Assembly: GCA_963585895.1 (NCBI GenBank)
Contig: OY757916.1
Coordinates: forward strand, 19,145,527 to 19,209,526
DNA from: Sepioteuthis lessoniana
Taxonomy: Eukaryota > Mollusca > Cephalopoda > Myopsida > Loliginidae
Reading direction: 5' to 3'
Length of the DNA: 64,000 nt
Part shown: positions 52,803-62,759 of the stretch, piece after piece
Position numbering within the stretch: the first letter of the stretch is position 1
How the letters are laid out: each line of letters starts with the position of its first letter
Notes under the pieces: model-generated
Told to the model about the DNA's origin: nothing
Database searches by the model: none
What the model saw: only the letters and a program-made list of their open reading frames with translations
Translations under genes and position numbers: made by a program

Positions 52803-54045
52803 TTGGTTTGGTTTAGTTTGGTTTTATAGCATATCAACCATTGTTGGTTATTTAATGCCAAATCCTGTTTATGCATATATAACAATTTGTAAACACATTT
52901 TCTTAATGACATTTTTTAAACATGCCAAATGGTTCCAAGTATTGCTATAAAAACTAATCATTCAATCAAGCACCAGTCATTTGTTTACACACAATTAGAT
53001 GATCACACAGTACTATTTCTAACATTGCCCAGTCGGCTGGAGCTGTAGAATACACCGACTGCTTCTCTGCAGAGGGGTAAGACTCCCCCAACGAGTGTCC
53101 TGGATATGACACTAAACAATCTGATGGTGAGGTTCCAGCTGTGCTGGAGCTTTGGGGAATGCGGAGTACCCCTTCATTGCCATCGCTCCCAGGTCCACTC
53201 TGCCCCGGAGTGGTAGCACCTGATAAGGGTCCTATCTATGGGTTAAATAGAACTAAACCATGCTTCTTTCACTATACTGATTTTTGCATTTAAACTGCGT
53301 ATTTATGCTAAACTGAATTGTTTAAAATAGAACTGTTTTGACATTGGAACTGTGTACTAGTGCTGAACTGAATTGCTCGAAATAGAACTGTTTTTGACAT
53401 CTAAACTGTGTACTTATGTTGAACTGAATTATCTGATATAAAACTGTCTGACATTTAAATCTGTGTATTGCCCAGTCAGCTGGGGCTGTAGAATACACTG
53501 ACTGCACCTCTGCAGAGGGGTAAGACCCCCCCCCAACGAGTGTCCTGGATATGACACTAAACAATCTGATGGTGAGGTTTCAGCAGTGCTGGAGCTTTGG
53601 GGAATGTGGAGTACCCCTTCATTGCCATCGCTCCCAGGTACACTCTGGCCCGGAGTGGTAGCACCTGATAGGGTCCTATCTATGGGTTAAATAGAACTAA
53701 CAGCACACTTATGCTAAAATGAATTGAGTAAACTGAATAGCTTGAAATAGAAACGATTTTGACAAACCGTACTTACACTTAAACTGCGTGCTTATGCTTA
53801 ACTGAATTATTTCAAATAGAACTGTTTTTCGACATTAAAACTGTATTTACACTTAACTGAATTATTACATATAACTGCTTAAATAGTTTGAAATGGAAAT
53901 GTTTTTGACAATTAAACTGTGTACTTATGCTAAACTGAACTGTTTTCAATAGAACAGATTATTTACATAAAAATGGATTTGGCGTTAAATAACCTACAAA
54001 GGTTGATATGCCATAAAACCAAACAAACCAAACAAACGAAACCTA
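52803..54045. mobile_element. Foldback form of element C (C14)
   Basis: Left: TTTGGTTTGGTTTAGTTTGG + TATCAACCATTGTTGGTTAT. Right: TGGCGTTAAATAACCTACAA + AGGTTGATATGCCATAAAAC + AAACC-type repeats, i.e. the left end inverted (~70 bp). In between lie two cores (53030-53235 and 53468-53690), each starting GCCCAGTC, and minisatellite. Confidence 0.8.
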
Positions 54046-54392
54046 TTTCTAACAATTCAATTTATAATAAGTCAACAAAGTCATATGGTTCTAATTATAG
54101 CTAAGTATCCCAAACAATTCATTTAAACATCAGTCATTTGTTTGCACTCAGTTTAAATAATCCAACAGTTTTATTTGACTCATGATAGGACTCTATCAGG
54201 TGCTACTGCTCCGAGCCAAAGTGGAGCTGGAAGCTATAGCAATAAAATGGTACTCCACATTCCCCAAATCTCCAAACTTGGAGGCTCGCCATCAGACTAT
54301 TTAATGTCATATCCAGGGCGCTCGTTTGGGGAGTCTTGCCTCTCTGCAGATATGCAGTCGGTGTATTCTACAGCCCCAGCCGACTGGGCTAT
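54046..54392 (-). mobile_element. Element C15
   Basis: Minisatellite words to 54170, then TGATAGGACTCTATCAGGTG, CTCCACATTCCCCAAATC, TCATATCCAGGGCGC and CAGCCCCAGCCGACTGGGC. Complete core. Confidence 0.85.
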
Positions 54393-54604
54393 CCAAAGTA
54401 AGGTTTACAATAATAAGTGTCTGTATGATTTCAAAAATAATCTATTTCAAATCGATAACATAGAACAGTTATTTATCTAAACCTTCTTTTAAAATCCCCA
54501 TGCAAATTACATACCCCATGACTATGACAGACGGCATTTGTTAGTATATATAATACATTTTGCACGTTGATCATGTGTATTATAATGAATTGATATGGAC
54601 TCTG
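54393..54604. other. Unassigned stretch
   Basis: Nothing recognised. Confidence 0.5.
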
Positions 54605-54890
54605 TATTTATCCAACCCCTCTGCCGTGGACAGGATGCGGCACAAGGTCAATTTTTAAGCGGAGCACAGCTGGTTTAAATTCAGTTATCCAGCTCCTAGA
54701 GGGGTTATTGTTCCAAAACTAAAAAACATGTTTGCCAGGCTATTTACCCATAGCTGAAGGGAAAACGGAGGTATGCATGCCCTCTCCAAGGGCATTAGCG
54801 TGAAGTAAAAGATTCGTCTTGGATTTGAACTCAAGTCATCAATGTCATTTTATGCGATGTTTATTATTACACGAAGCTCCCTTATTATTA
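54605..54890 (-). mobile_element. Diverged SINE-A
   Basis: Inverted: TTATCCAACCCCTCTGCC, GGATGCGGCACAAGGTCAAT, CTATTTACCCATAGCTGAAG, CCAAGGGCATTAGCG, TTGAACTCAAGTCATC. Confidence 0.8.
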
Positions 54891-54891
54891 T

Positions 54892-54918
54892 TAGTAGTAG
54901 TAGTAGTAGTAGTAGTTA
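54892..54918. repeat. (TAG)n microsatellite
   Basis: TAG/AGT units between SINE-A and SINE-E. Confidence 0.85.
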
Positions 54919-54934
54919 ATCGAAACCATATAAA

Positions 54935-55180
54935 TAAATTGGCCGACCGCAGACGAAGGTGACCCTTTTCAATAGTTACTACAACGAGGCGTAACGGAAG
55001 GGTGTTACTCCTTTCCCTGGATTGATCCATACCTCTTGATCCATACCTCTTAATGCTGAGCGTTAACCAACGAGGCATCAAGTACTATTTTTTGTATCTC
55101 TGGTATGACTCGACCTGAGATTGAACCCCGGTCTCACAGGCCTTTGGCGAACATTCAAACCGTTAGGCCAATGAGCCAAA
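54935..55180 (-). mobile_element. SINE-E, copy 4
   Basis: Inverted: TGACCCTTTTCAATAGTTAC, TACTCCTTTCCCTGGATTGA, GACCTGAGATTGAACCCCGG, CCGTTAGGCCAATGAGCC. Confidence 0.85.
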
Positions 55181-55189
55181 ACCATATAG

Positions 55190-55340
55190 TTTCTAAAAGA
55201 ACTGACTTCAGCATTAAATAATCCCACAAAAGAAGGGTTGACAGGCTTCAAAACCAACCAACCAACCGACCGACCGACTGATCTGCCAACCAACCAACTA
55301 ATCAACCCACCAACTAACCAATCAACCAATCAACCTAAAG
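55190..55340 (+). repeat. Tail repeat K, copy 2
   Basis: TTCAGCATTAAATAATCCCA + CAAAAGAAGGGTTGACAGG + AACC repeats that grade into CCGACCGACCGACTG and AATCAACC words, the mirror image of the satellite at 24000-24785. Confidence 0.8.
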
Positions 55341-55439
55341 AAGATTCAATAAAAAGAAGACGATTGTAGAATGAAACAGTTGTCAACAAAATTATAGATC
55401 AACGAAGAAAAGTTAGATTCAACAGAAAAAAAGAAAGAA

Positions 55440-55627
55440 ATGAGTCCATGGCTAAAGAACCCAGTCTACATTTTATTTACTTACACTTTGGGAAAAAAAA
55501 AGAAATGAATTCTTGCTTTTCTCAAGGGCATAAGTGCAAAGTGAAAGGCAAGTAGTTTTGTCCAAGATTTGAACTCGGGCTGCCAAGTTTCTTTTCTGCG
55601 ATGATAACCGTCACACAACAAGCGCCT
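55440..55627 (-). mobile_element. SINE-A-related element
   Basis: Inverted: TTCTCAAGGGCATAAGTGCA, AGATTTGAACTCGGGCTGCC (B box), CGATGATAACCGTCACACAA (A box area). The SINE-A 3' half is missing. Confidence 0.7.
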
Positions 55628-55643
55628 CCTGAAACATAATGTC

Positions 55644-55700
55644 TTCCATTTTGATTGAAGTTGGCCATTTTGATTGATGTCGACCATTTTGATTGATGCG
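55644..55700. repeat. Three ~23-bp tandem units
   Basis: CCATTTTGATTGAAGTTGG / CCATTTTGATTGATGTCGA / CCATTTTGATTGATGCGG. Confidence 0.9.
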
Positions 55701-56164
55701 GAAACAATAGATAGACAAAAAGAAATTTTATTGAATTTTTAAATATAAAGCTGACTTTTGGAGCACATTTTATGTCATGTAATTTTCACCCAACCTGATT
55801 TTCGAAGATGCATTTAGTCTTTTTTCTAACAAAAATCAGCGTAGATATATTTGATTTTTCGCAAAAATAATGCTGCATATCTGGAGACCAAAAAAAAAAG
55901 GTATTCAAATCTAACAAACATTCAAGTTATTTGACAAGATCATCAATATCATCATTGTTTGTAATGACGAAAGTTCAACATAAAATTATTCCTTTTTTTA
56001 ATTTAATGTTGAAATGATTAAATACTATGGATGAAAAACTTATACTAATATCTAAATAAAAAGCTCCACTTTTGTAAGGTCTTGGTGGGCAATAAGTATT
56101 ATATGATAGGTCTTCTCTGCTACGAGCTCTTAAAATAAGATGAAATAATTACAGTTTTGTGAAT
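55701..56164. other. AT-rich unassigned stretch
   Basis: Nothing recognised. Confidence 0.5.
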
Positions 56165-56345
56165 TGAATTACCACGAGCAGAAAATCCGCCGAACACCTA
56201 CGCACGACATACAGGAGCACTAAACAGATTTTTCGACCTTATTAGGTCTCATCAGCAGCGTATACCGTAACCTCCACCACTGGAGATCGAACCAGCGACC
56301 ACAGACTGCAGTGCAGAAACTCTACAACTGAGCCAACAGTTCATA
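56165..56345 (-). mobile_element. tRNA-derived SINE with hammerhead-like core
   Basis: Minus strand: GAACTGTTGGCTCAGTTGTAG (A box GGCTCAGTTGTAG), GTCGCTGGTTCGATCTCC (B box), then GGTTACGGTATACGCTG, the hammerhead-like core (56255 to 56231) and TAGTGCTCCTGTATGTCGTG to the end. Single copy in the window. Confidence 0.7.
56231..56255 (-). ncRNA. Hammerhead-like catalytic core
   Basis: CTGATGA, then GACCT-AATA-AGGTC (5-bp stem II with 4-nt loop), then GAAA, with the expected order and spacing of a hammerhead core. I could not pair convincing stems I and III from the flanks, so activity is doubtful. Confidence 0.4.
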
Positions 56346-56437
56346 TCGCACGCAAGTGAAGCCAAACCAACTAGCCATAGTAACTGCGCGCCCAAATAAC
56401 CTAAATGTATCTTGCAAGTTACATCCGTACTCTTTCC

Positions 56438-56991
56438 AGAGTGTACTATAGCCACAATTAACGCCATGTGCGAAATAGACATATAATGTTCATAACGCTA
56501 GAACATATAAAGAACATAGGAATCTCGAAATTCGAAAACACGTAACGACTTCTTGTTCAGGTACGAAACCTTTTTATTAACTTTGAGTTAAAGGTTTCGA
56601 CATAAGGAGGAGAGACACAATCTTCTATGCTGTCTTATTCATTTGGCCCCCATCTCGAGCGGCCCCCATAGTGCGCAAGTTCGCCTCGCGTCTGCGAAAT
56701 CCAAAAGTCGATCCTCCTCGTTTGGCGTCTAGTATTCAACTCCCTAACTTTCTTCAAATCTCCCACAGGCCTCCGCGCGCTTCCGGTGCGTAACGTCACC
56801 CGCACCCTGTCACCCCGTTCCGTCATCTCGGGCTATTGTGACATCTCTGAGTGGTACGTCCGCCCTGCGCGCGCGTTACCACCTACATTAAGGTTTGCAC
56901 CTAACTAACTCATGTGCTGAGCTGAAAGGTTCTCAGCCTAACTAAACTCAAAGGCATGAACCGAAATCCCTTGGCCATTACGTTACAAGAG
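56438..56991 (-). mobile_element. Solo LTR, family LTR-4, copy 2
   Basis: LTR 56442-56987 (546 bp); minus strand TGTAACGTAATGGCC ... GGCTATAGTACA; exact TSD agag (56438-56441, 56988-56991). Aligns end to end with 29827-30380, including the AATAAA-type GTTAATAAAAAGGTTTCGTACC. Confidence 0.92.
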
Positions 56992-57590
56992 GACACGGTC
57001 ACCCCCCAGGGCCAGGTCTTCCCAAGAATATGTACATTACAGTTTTATATTGCCAAAAGTGAGCGAAGATTACCAAAAAATACATTGCATTGATCTACAG
57101 AGACTGGACCACACTTTGAAATCACAATACTCGTGTTGTATAATGAGAATGAAGAGACAACTTTAAAGTATAAAAATGTAATCAGCTTTATTTCTTTTCC
57201 TTTTATGAAGAAATGTATGAAATAGGAGAAAGTCGGAGAATGGCTAAGATATATACACACAGGTAGATTCGGAATCTTTGGTGAACCACTTCTTCGTTCT
57301 ACTTTCATGGGACTGGTACATATCCAACTCAAGCACATATAATCATCTCCGCTTTTTCTTCATTCTTCTTTGGCGAAACTGGTTCAAGGCCAATTTTTAA
57401 AAATCTAATCATCTCAGCTTCTATATGTTTTCATCTTCAGGGCCTTTGCTAGGTAATCCTTTTTCTTTCTTTTAAGATCAACCCCGATTTTAGAGAGCCT
57501 GTTTCTTCACATTTCTTCTACTTTCATAAGCCTGTTTCTTCAAACTTCTCTGCATCATATCGAGGCATTTAATCATCTTAACTTTCTCAT
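56992..57590. other. Unassigned stretch
   Basis: No recognised gene; a few pyrimidine-rich words (TTTCTTCACATTTCTTC). Confidence 0.5.
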
Positions 57591-57689
57591 TTTAGCGAGT
57601 CTCGTACAACCCAGACTTGTCTCTTCCTCTCAACCATGGCTCGTCTGACACAAGGCCAGTGCCCAAAGCGACGTAACGTCTACAGACTC

Positions 57690-57905
57690 TTACGCCGGCT
57701 CTTTTATTCTCACCTTTGGGACGAAAATCTTCAGTGGTTATATCATTTTCGTATACCCACGCAATCCTCGTGGTTACACTTCCTTCCAGCTTGCCTTCCA
57801 CGCATTTCACGTGGCATTTCCACCGTATTTTGTTTACCTTAACACACGTGCATATCCTTTAACTTACGCGGTCGGTCAAAGGTTTCTTCCTGTCTCTATT
57901 CAACA
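57690..57905 (+). repeat. Repeat H, copy 1
   Basis: CGAAAATCTTCAGTGGTTAT, CCCACGCAATCCTCGTGGTT, ACACTTCCTTCCAGC, TTTCTTCCTGTCTCTATTCAAC; matches 61850-62065. The minus-strand frame common to both looks conserved but changes fall evenly over codon positions. Confidence 0.8.
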
Positions 57906-58223
57906 TTCCTTACCATCCTTTTTTTTCAAAATGTTCCCTTTTGAATATTTTCTCACAATCTTCCTCTGACTCTCTCCTTACTTACAACTAGAAACCCTAC
58001 GTTGAACAAAAAGAAACAACGCCAAAATAGAATACTCAAGATAAAAACTTTGACGAAGTTCTGTAGAGTTCATCTGAGATCTTTCATCCGCATAACGCCG
58101 AAAAAGAAACAGTTCCTTTTTTCTTTTATTTTCCATTTGTTTGTTTTTTTCTTTTATGATAACAACATACATAACTTTGAACAAATTTTGTTAATTTTTC
58201 TTATTATCTTCATTTTTTTTTCA
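57906..58223. other. AT-rich unassigned stretch
   Basis: Nothing recognised. Confidence 0.5.
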
Positions 58224-59049
58224 TAATTTTGTTTGGTTTTGCTTTGGTTTGTTTTACGGCATATCAACCATTGTAGGTTATTTAATGCCAAATCCTCTTT
58301 ATACAAATCTATTAAATATACATGATTTGGTTTGGTTTGTTTTATGGCATATCAACCATTGCTGGTTATTTAATGCTAAATCCTCTTTATACATATATAT
58401 TAAATATATATGATTTTTTTTCTTTGTTTTGATGGCATATCAAACATTATAGGTTATTAAATGCTAAATCCATCTTTATACTTATAAGTAGTTTTAATTC
58501 AAACAATTCAATATAGAATTATTACACTGTTCAAACTTCAAAACAATTCTATTTCAAACAATTTTGTTGTACATAAATACACAATTTAGTTCTATTTAAC
58601 GCATAGAGAGGACACTATTAGGTGCTACCAATCCAGAGAAGAGTGGACCTGGGAGCGATAGTAATAAAGATGTGCTCCGCATTCCCCAAAGCTCCAGCGT
58701 CACTGGGGGTGTCCTCGTGGTGTAATCGCTAAAGCGATGGACTGCAGCATCGTAGTACGCGAGTTCGTACTCCAGTCGCGCTATTACGTTCACTTTCGGG
58801 CAAATACCTTTGGGAAAGGTATGAACCCCCTTATCCTCCCAGCTGTTCTTCTAGGAGAATGGCTTTGGCATTAAATAACCTACAAAGGTTGATATGCCAT
58901 TAAACAAAAGAAACCAAACCAAACCAAACCAGGCTCACTGGAACCTCACCATCATATTGTTTAGTGTCATATCTAGGACACTCGTTTGAGAAGTCTTAAC
59001 TCTCTGCAGAGATGAAGTCGGTGTATTCTACAGCCCCAGCCGACTGGGC
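58224..59049 (-). mobile_element. Element C16, triple terminus, with SINE-B
   Basis: Three tandem terminus units (58224-58485; GGCATATCAACCATTGTAGG type), short minisatellite, core from 58590, SINE-B, core again to CAGCCCCAGCCGACTGGGCC. T-rich flanks (CATTTTTTTTTCAT) on both sides may be a TSD. Confidence 0.85.
58700..58941 (+). mobile_element. SINE-B, copy 8, with 7-bp TSD
   Basis: SINE 58707-58934, flanked by tcactgg at 58700-58706 and 58935-58941 in the element C core. Complete from GGTGTCCTCGTGGTGTAATC to GGTTGATATGCCATTAAAC and AAACC repeats. Confidence 0.92.
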
Positions 59050-59640
59050 CATTTTTTTTTTCATTTGTGTTCTCAGTCACCATGATACAATAATTAAAAA
59101 CAGCAAGAGAAAGTGTTCGTTTTCTTCTAGCCGTATTACACACGCTTTCATTTCAAAACTAACATTCACCAATACCAAATACTTTTCTACTCAGGCTTTA
59201 TAATAACACACATTACCGCCTAATTTAGAACCAACAATATTCGAATTATGGAAGTTGGCATCATACATAACGCATGTTAACCAATGTAACAAGAGAAAAA
59301 ATGAAGGATGAAAAAGGAGGGAGAAAATCACTATAGACATGGTTCTATCAGAGACAGGCCTAACAAACTACCATACGAGATAACAAACTTACCCCATTTT
59401 TAAACAATTTCGCTTTTTCTATTGTTTAGAAATTTTTCCAAACAGCAGCCCCAGCCTCTTCTACGTACAACCACAATTCACCGATTAATTAAAAAGAAAT
59501 ATAAATGTTACCCCAAATTTCCTGTCTCATTGAAATTGTAAATTTCAGAAATTTTGATCTGTTTCCATTCAACGGGCTCACATACCAAAACTCACTAATT
59601 TATAAGTTTCTTCCTTCCCCCTTTTCTTTTAAAAATATTT
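59050..59640. other. Unassigned; first part shared with 62372-62470
   Basis: TTTGTGTTCTCAGTCACCAT, ACAATAATTAAAAACAGC and GTGTTCGTTTTCTTCT are repeated after element C17. The rest (59180-59640) is not recognised. Confidence 0.6.
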
Positions 59641-59647
59641 GAATACG

Positions 59648-60150
59648 CTAATGTTGTATAACCATGACCAACTATACAAACACCTATCATGCAGAATCAT
59701 AACGACGAGACAATAAAGACGAGCGACATAGTTCTTTAGAAAAATATACCTATCACTTTATTTGAAAGGGTTTGAAAGAGTTACTAAAGGTTTTGCTGTG
59801 AGAGAGAGTTGGAGACCAAACAGAACTGCAACATATTGACCCACACACTTATGGCCATAACCACGTTTCTTCCCCGTTCTCCTGGGCTTCTCAACTGGGG
59901 GCCTGGGTGGCCCACTCTGCTAGGTGCTGGTTTTCTCTACCGCATCTTATCTCCAACTGATTGAACTTCCTGTGCACCGAGTTATATAATAGTTCGACAC
60001 CCACCTTCTTGTGGGCGTCACAAATCGCACTCATTCAAGCCATCCACGGTCAAGGTTATATTCTGATATTCCTCGACCGGATGCACCTATTATTTACACA
60101 GGTGCATTCCCTATTTTGACAGCTTGGCCGGGGAAAGTATGCAACACTAA
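59648..60150 (-). mobile_element. Solo LTR, family LTR-1, copy 3
   Basis: LTR 59652-60146 (495 bp), TGTTGTATAACC ... AGTATGCAACA, exact TSD ctaa (59648-59651, 60147-60150). On the minus strand a TTATATAACTCGG TATA-like box and, downstream of it, CAAATAAAGTG (AATAAA) lie in the right order for an LTR. Confidence 0.92.
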
Positions 60151-60192
60151 AAAGACTAGAAACCAAGCAATACAAAAGCAAAGGTCACCTAA

Positions 60193-60256
60193 TTTCTTCT
60201 TCTTCTTCTTCTTCTTCTTCTTCTTCTTCTTCTTCTTCTTCTTCTTCTTCTTCTTC
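60193..60256. repeat. (TTC)n microsatellite
   Basis: About 21 TTC units; gives the poly-F stretch in one frame. Confidence 0.95.
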
Positions 60257-61849
60257 CTTTACTGTCGTTTTCATTTGTATGTTCTTTTCTTAGATATTGG
60301 TAACCAGGTTCTTTATCAAAATACTCCGATGACGTAGCTGGTCAGAAAGCACCAAATCAACATAAAATATTGTATACTGGGACTGAACAAAAACAACGCT
60401 GATGTATAAAAATATAGTCTGCTTCTTTTCTTGTTTTTTCTTTATCACCCGAAATGTACGTATGGGTAGAGTAAGAGCGAGTCAGAGATCGCTGAAATAA
60501 ACACACACGCACACGCACACAATGGTGACGTTACAGTTTTCCGTGATATAACATAGTGAAGTGGTGCGACAGAGATCTGAAGAGAGAGAAATCTGAGAAT
60601 GATTTTAATAGTAGAAAAATAATCTACAAGGGTTTTAGAAGAATAATATCAGTACATTGATTTTAGAAGCATGATAAAATACATTGTCAAAAGGAAAAGC
60701 CCGAAATATAATTCATTTTTAGCAAGGCAGAAAAGTAGAAATATTGTTTGAATTTTGGCTGGGCAGAAAAACGAAATATGGAATTATTCTTTTTATAACC
60801 GGAAAGAGAAAGGAAAGAGAGAAAGCTAAAATATCTATTTTGATTTTACAAAAGTATCATCGGAAACAGCGCTGTCAAAACAACCGAGCTAAACAGATGA
60901 GGTCAGATAGAGGGGTTAATCGCAACCCATGTGCTGATATGATTATATGGGAAATATCAGATCCTAAAAAATGGAAATATCTTTGATTCATTTTTTACCT
61001 TCGGAAAACTGAGTTATTTGCTTGACGTGACGTGTTGGTTACATGACAGAGAGGACCGCCCACTTCGGGGAGAGGGCAAAGCAGCCGACACGTGGAAGTT
61101 GGAGGAAACCCCTCCCCCATTGAGTAACGGACTCAGAGAATCACCGTTGGAGTGGAAGTTAAGCAACCATGAATGATATTAATCACTGAAATCTAATTAA
61201 GAAGAAAACCGTTGATGAAATACGCACACTTGGAAATAGGAAAGAATAATTATATAAATCCAGGTTTTTCCCACCAACAGAAGAAGCCGGAGCTGGCAAG
61301 AGTGAGACGAGAGAAGCCAGACAGGCAGTAGTTGGCAGAAAAACCTGTAATCACTCAGTGCCTTGAGCCAGACATTCTGAGACAGAGAAGCGAGAATCAC
61401 GAGTTTGCTATCAGAAAGCTAAAGAAATGAATTGCTTGCTGAAATTGAGAACTGCTAGATAGACTGACTGCTAGGATAAAAGAGGGCAGGTCACTGAATG
61501 TCATTACTTCACTCAACGGGTTAGGGACTTATATGTAACGGTAATTTTTTTCAAAATGGATTTTTATTTGTTTTTGTTTGTTTTGTCTCTGGCCTTTCGA
61601 CTCCAATTTAATTTTCTTTGAATGATCTGGTTTATTTGGCGATCGGCGGGTGGCGACTTCGGTTGTCTGTATCTAAAAACACAGCGTAGGCAGATAGCCG
61701 GACAACTGGGTGACATCAATTAGCCCTGCAACCAGGATAACTCCAATTATTATTATTACATTTGGCGTTGATATCGGTGACCGCGTGAGAAAATATAGTG
61801 AAACCTCCCAGTTTTTCAGCTTCGTTCTCCTCCATTCTCCTTTGATCTC
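60257..61849. other. Unassigned DNA
   Basis: ~1.6 kb. A CA run at 60502-60518, a GC-richer segment at 61015-61170 and a GGATAAAAGAGG TATA-like word at ~61473. No ORF with a recognisable motif and no repeat from the window. Confidence 0.55.
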
Positions 61850-62065
61850 ACTTTTAGGTCGAAAATCTTCAGTGGTTATATTATTTTCGGATGCCCACGC
61901 AATCTTTGTGGTCACACTTCCTTCTGGCATGCTACCCACTCAATTCACAAGACATTTCTGCCGTGTTTTGTTTTCCTTGACACACAGATGCACACCCTGT
62001 TTCACCACCCACATAATTTATGTGGCCTATCAAAAGTATCTTCCTGTGGCTATTCAACTTTAGTT
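61850..62065 (+). repeat. Repeat H, copy 2
   Basis: CGAAAATCTTCAGTGGTTAT, CCCACGCAATCTTTGTGGTC, TCACACTTCCTTCTGGC, ATCTTCCTGTGGCTATTCAAC. See copy 1. Confidence 0.8.
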
Positions 62066-62159
62066 AAACTCTCAAATTCATTAAAATAAAATTTAGAAAT
62101 TAAATTATTACATTCGAAGAGTTTGGATCAGTATCCCTAATCACTATATTCACTTGAAA

Positions 62160-62372
62160 AAAATCCTATAGATAGGGCCCTACCAGGTGCTACCACTCAG
62201 AGCAAGAGTGAACTTTGGCAATGAAAGGGTACTCCGCATTCCCCAAAGCTCCAACATCACAAGAACCTCACCATCAAATTATTTAGTGTCATGTCCAGAA
62301 CACTCGTTGGGGAAGTCTTACCTCTCAACAAAGATGCAATCGGTGTATTCTACAGCCCCAGCCGACGGGGCT
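62160..62372 (-). mobile_element. Element C17 core
   Basis: ATAGATAGGGCCCTACCAGG, CTCCGCATTCCCCAAAGCTC, TCATGTCCAGAACACTCG, CAGCCCCAGCCGACGGGGC. No terminus on the left. Confidence 0.85.
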
Positions 62373-62499
62373 ATTTTTTTATTTGTGTTCCCTGTCACCA
62401 TGAATAGATACAATAACTAAAAACAGCAAAAAATGTTCGTTTCCTTCTGGCTGTGTTACACATGGCGAAACCAAGCCCCACTTTCAAAATTGATATTTG

Positions 62500-62560
62500 C
62501 CAATGTCCCTCTGCAGAGAATCAATCGGTGTATTCTACAGACCCAGCCGACTGGACAATA
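62500..62560 (-). mobile_element. Element C end fragment
   Basis: CCCTCTGCAGAGAATCAATC and CTACAGACCCAGCCGACTGG only. Confidence 0.7.
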
Positions 62561-62692
62561 AGAAAATCGAATGAATAAAGCAGCTTACTAGATGGGTTTC
62601 ACCGAAACAGGATTCACAGAAAAACTTTCCGAGCTGAGAGTGTTTCCCGGAAGATCCTTTTCGGTAAAAAAAACCTAGAGAGAAAGTTTCTG

Positions 62693-62693
<1 letters not shown>

Positions 62694-62757
<64 letters not shown>
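62694..62757. repeat. (TA)n microsatellite
   Basis: About 32 TA units. Confidence 0.95.

Positions 62758-62759
<2 letters not shown>

Noticed and set aside
60011-60337. 108-codon frame with poly-Phe
   Set aside because: Spans LTR-1 and the (TTC)n microsatellite.
57592-61939. Minus-strand frames sharing EGSVTT-IAW-EN-ITTEDFRPK in both copies of repeat H
   Set aside because: Differences between copies fall about evenly on the three codon positions, so no sign of purifying selection; treated as a noncoding repeat.
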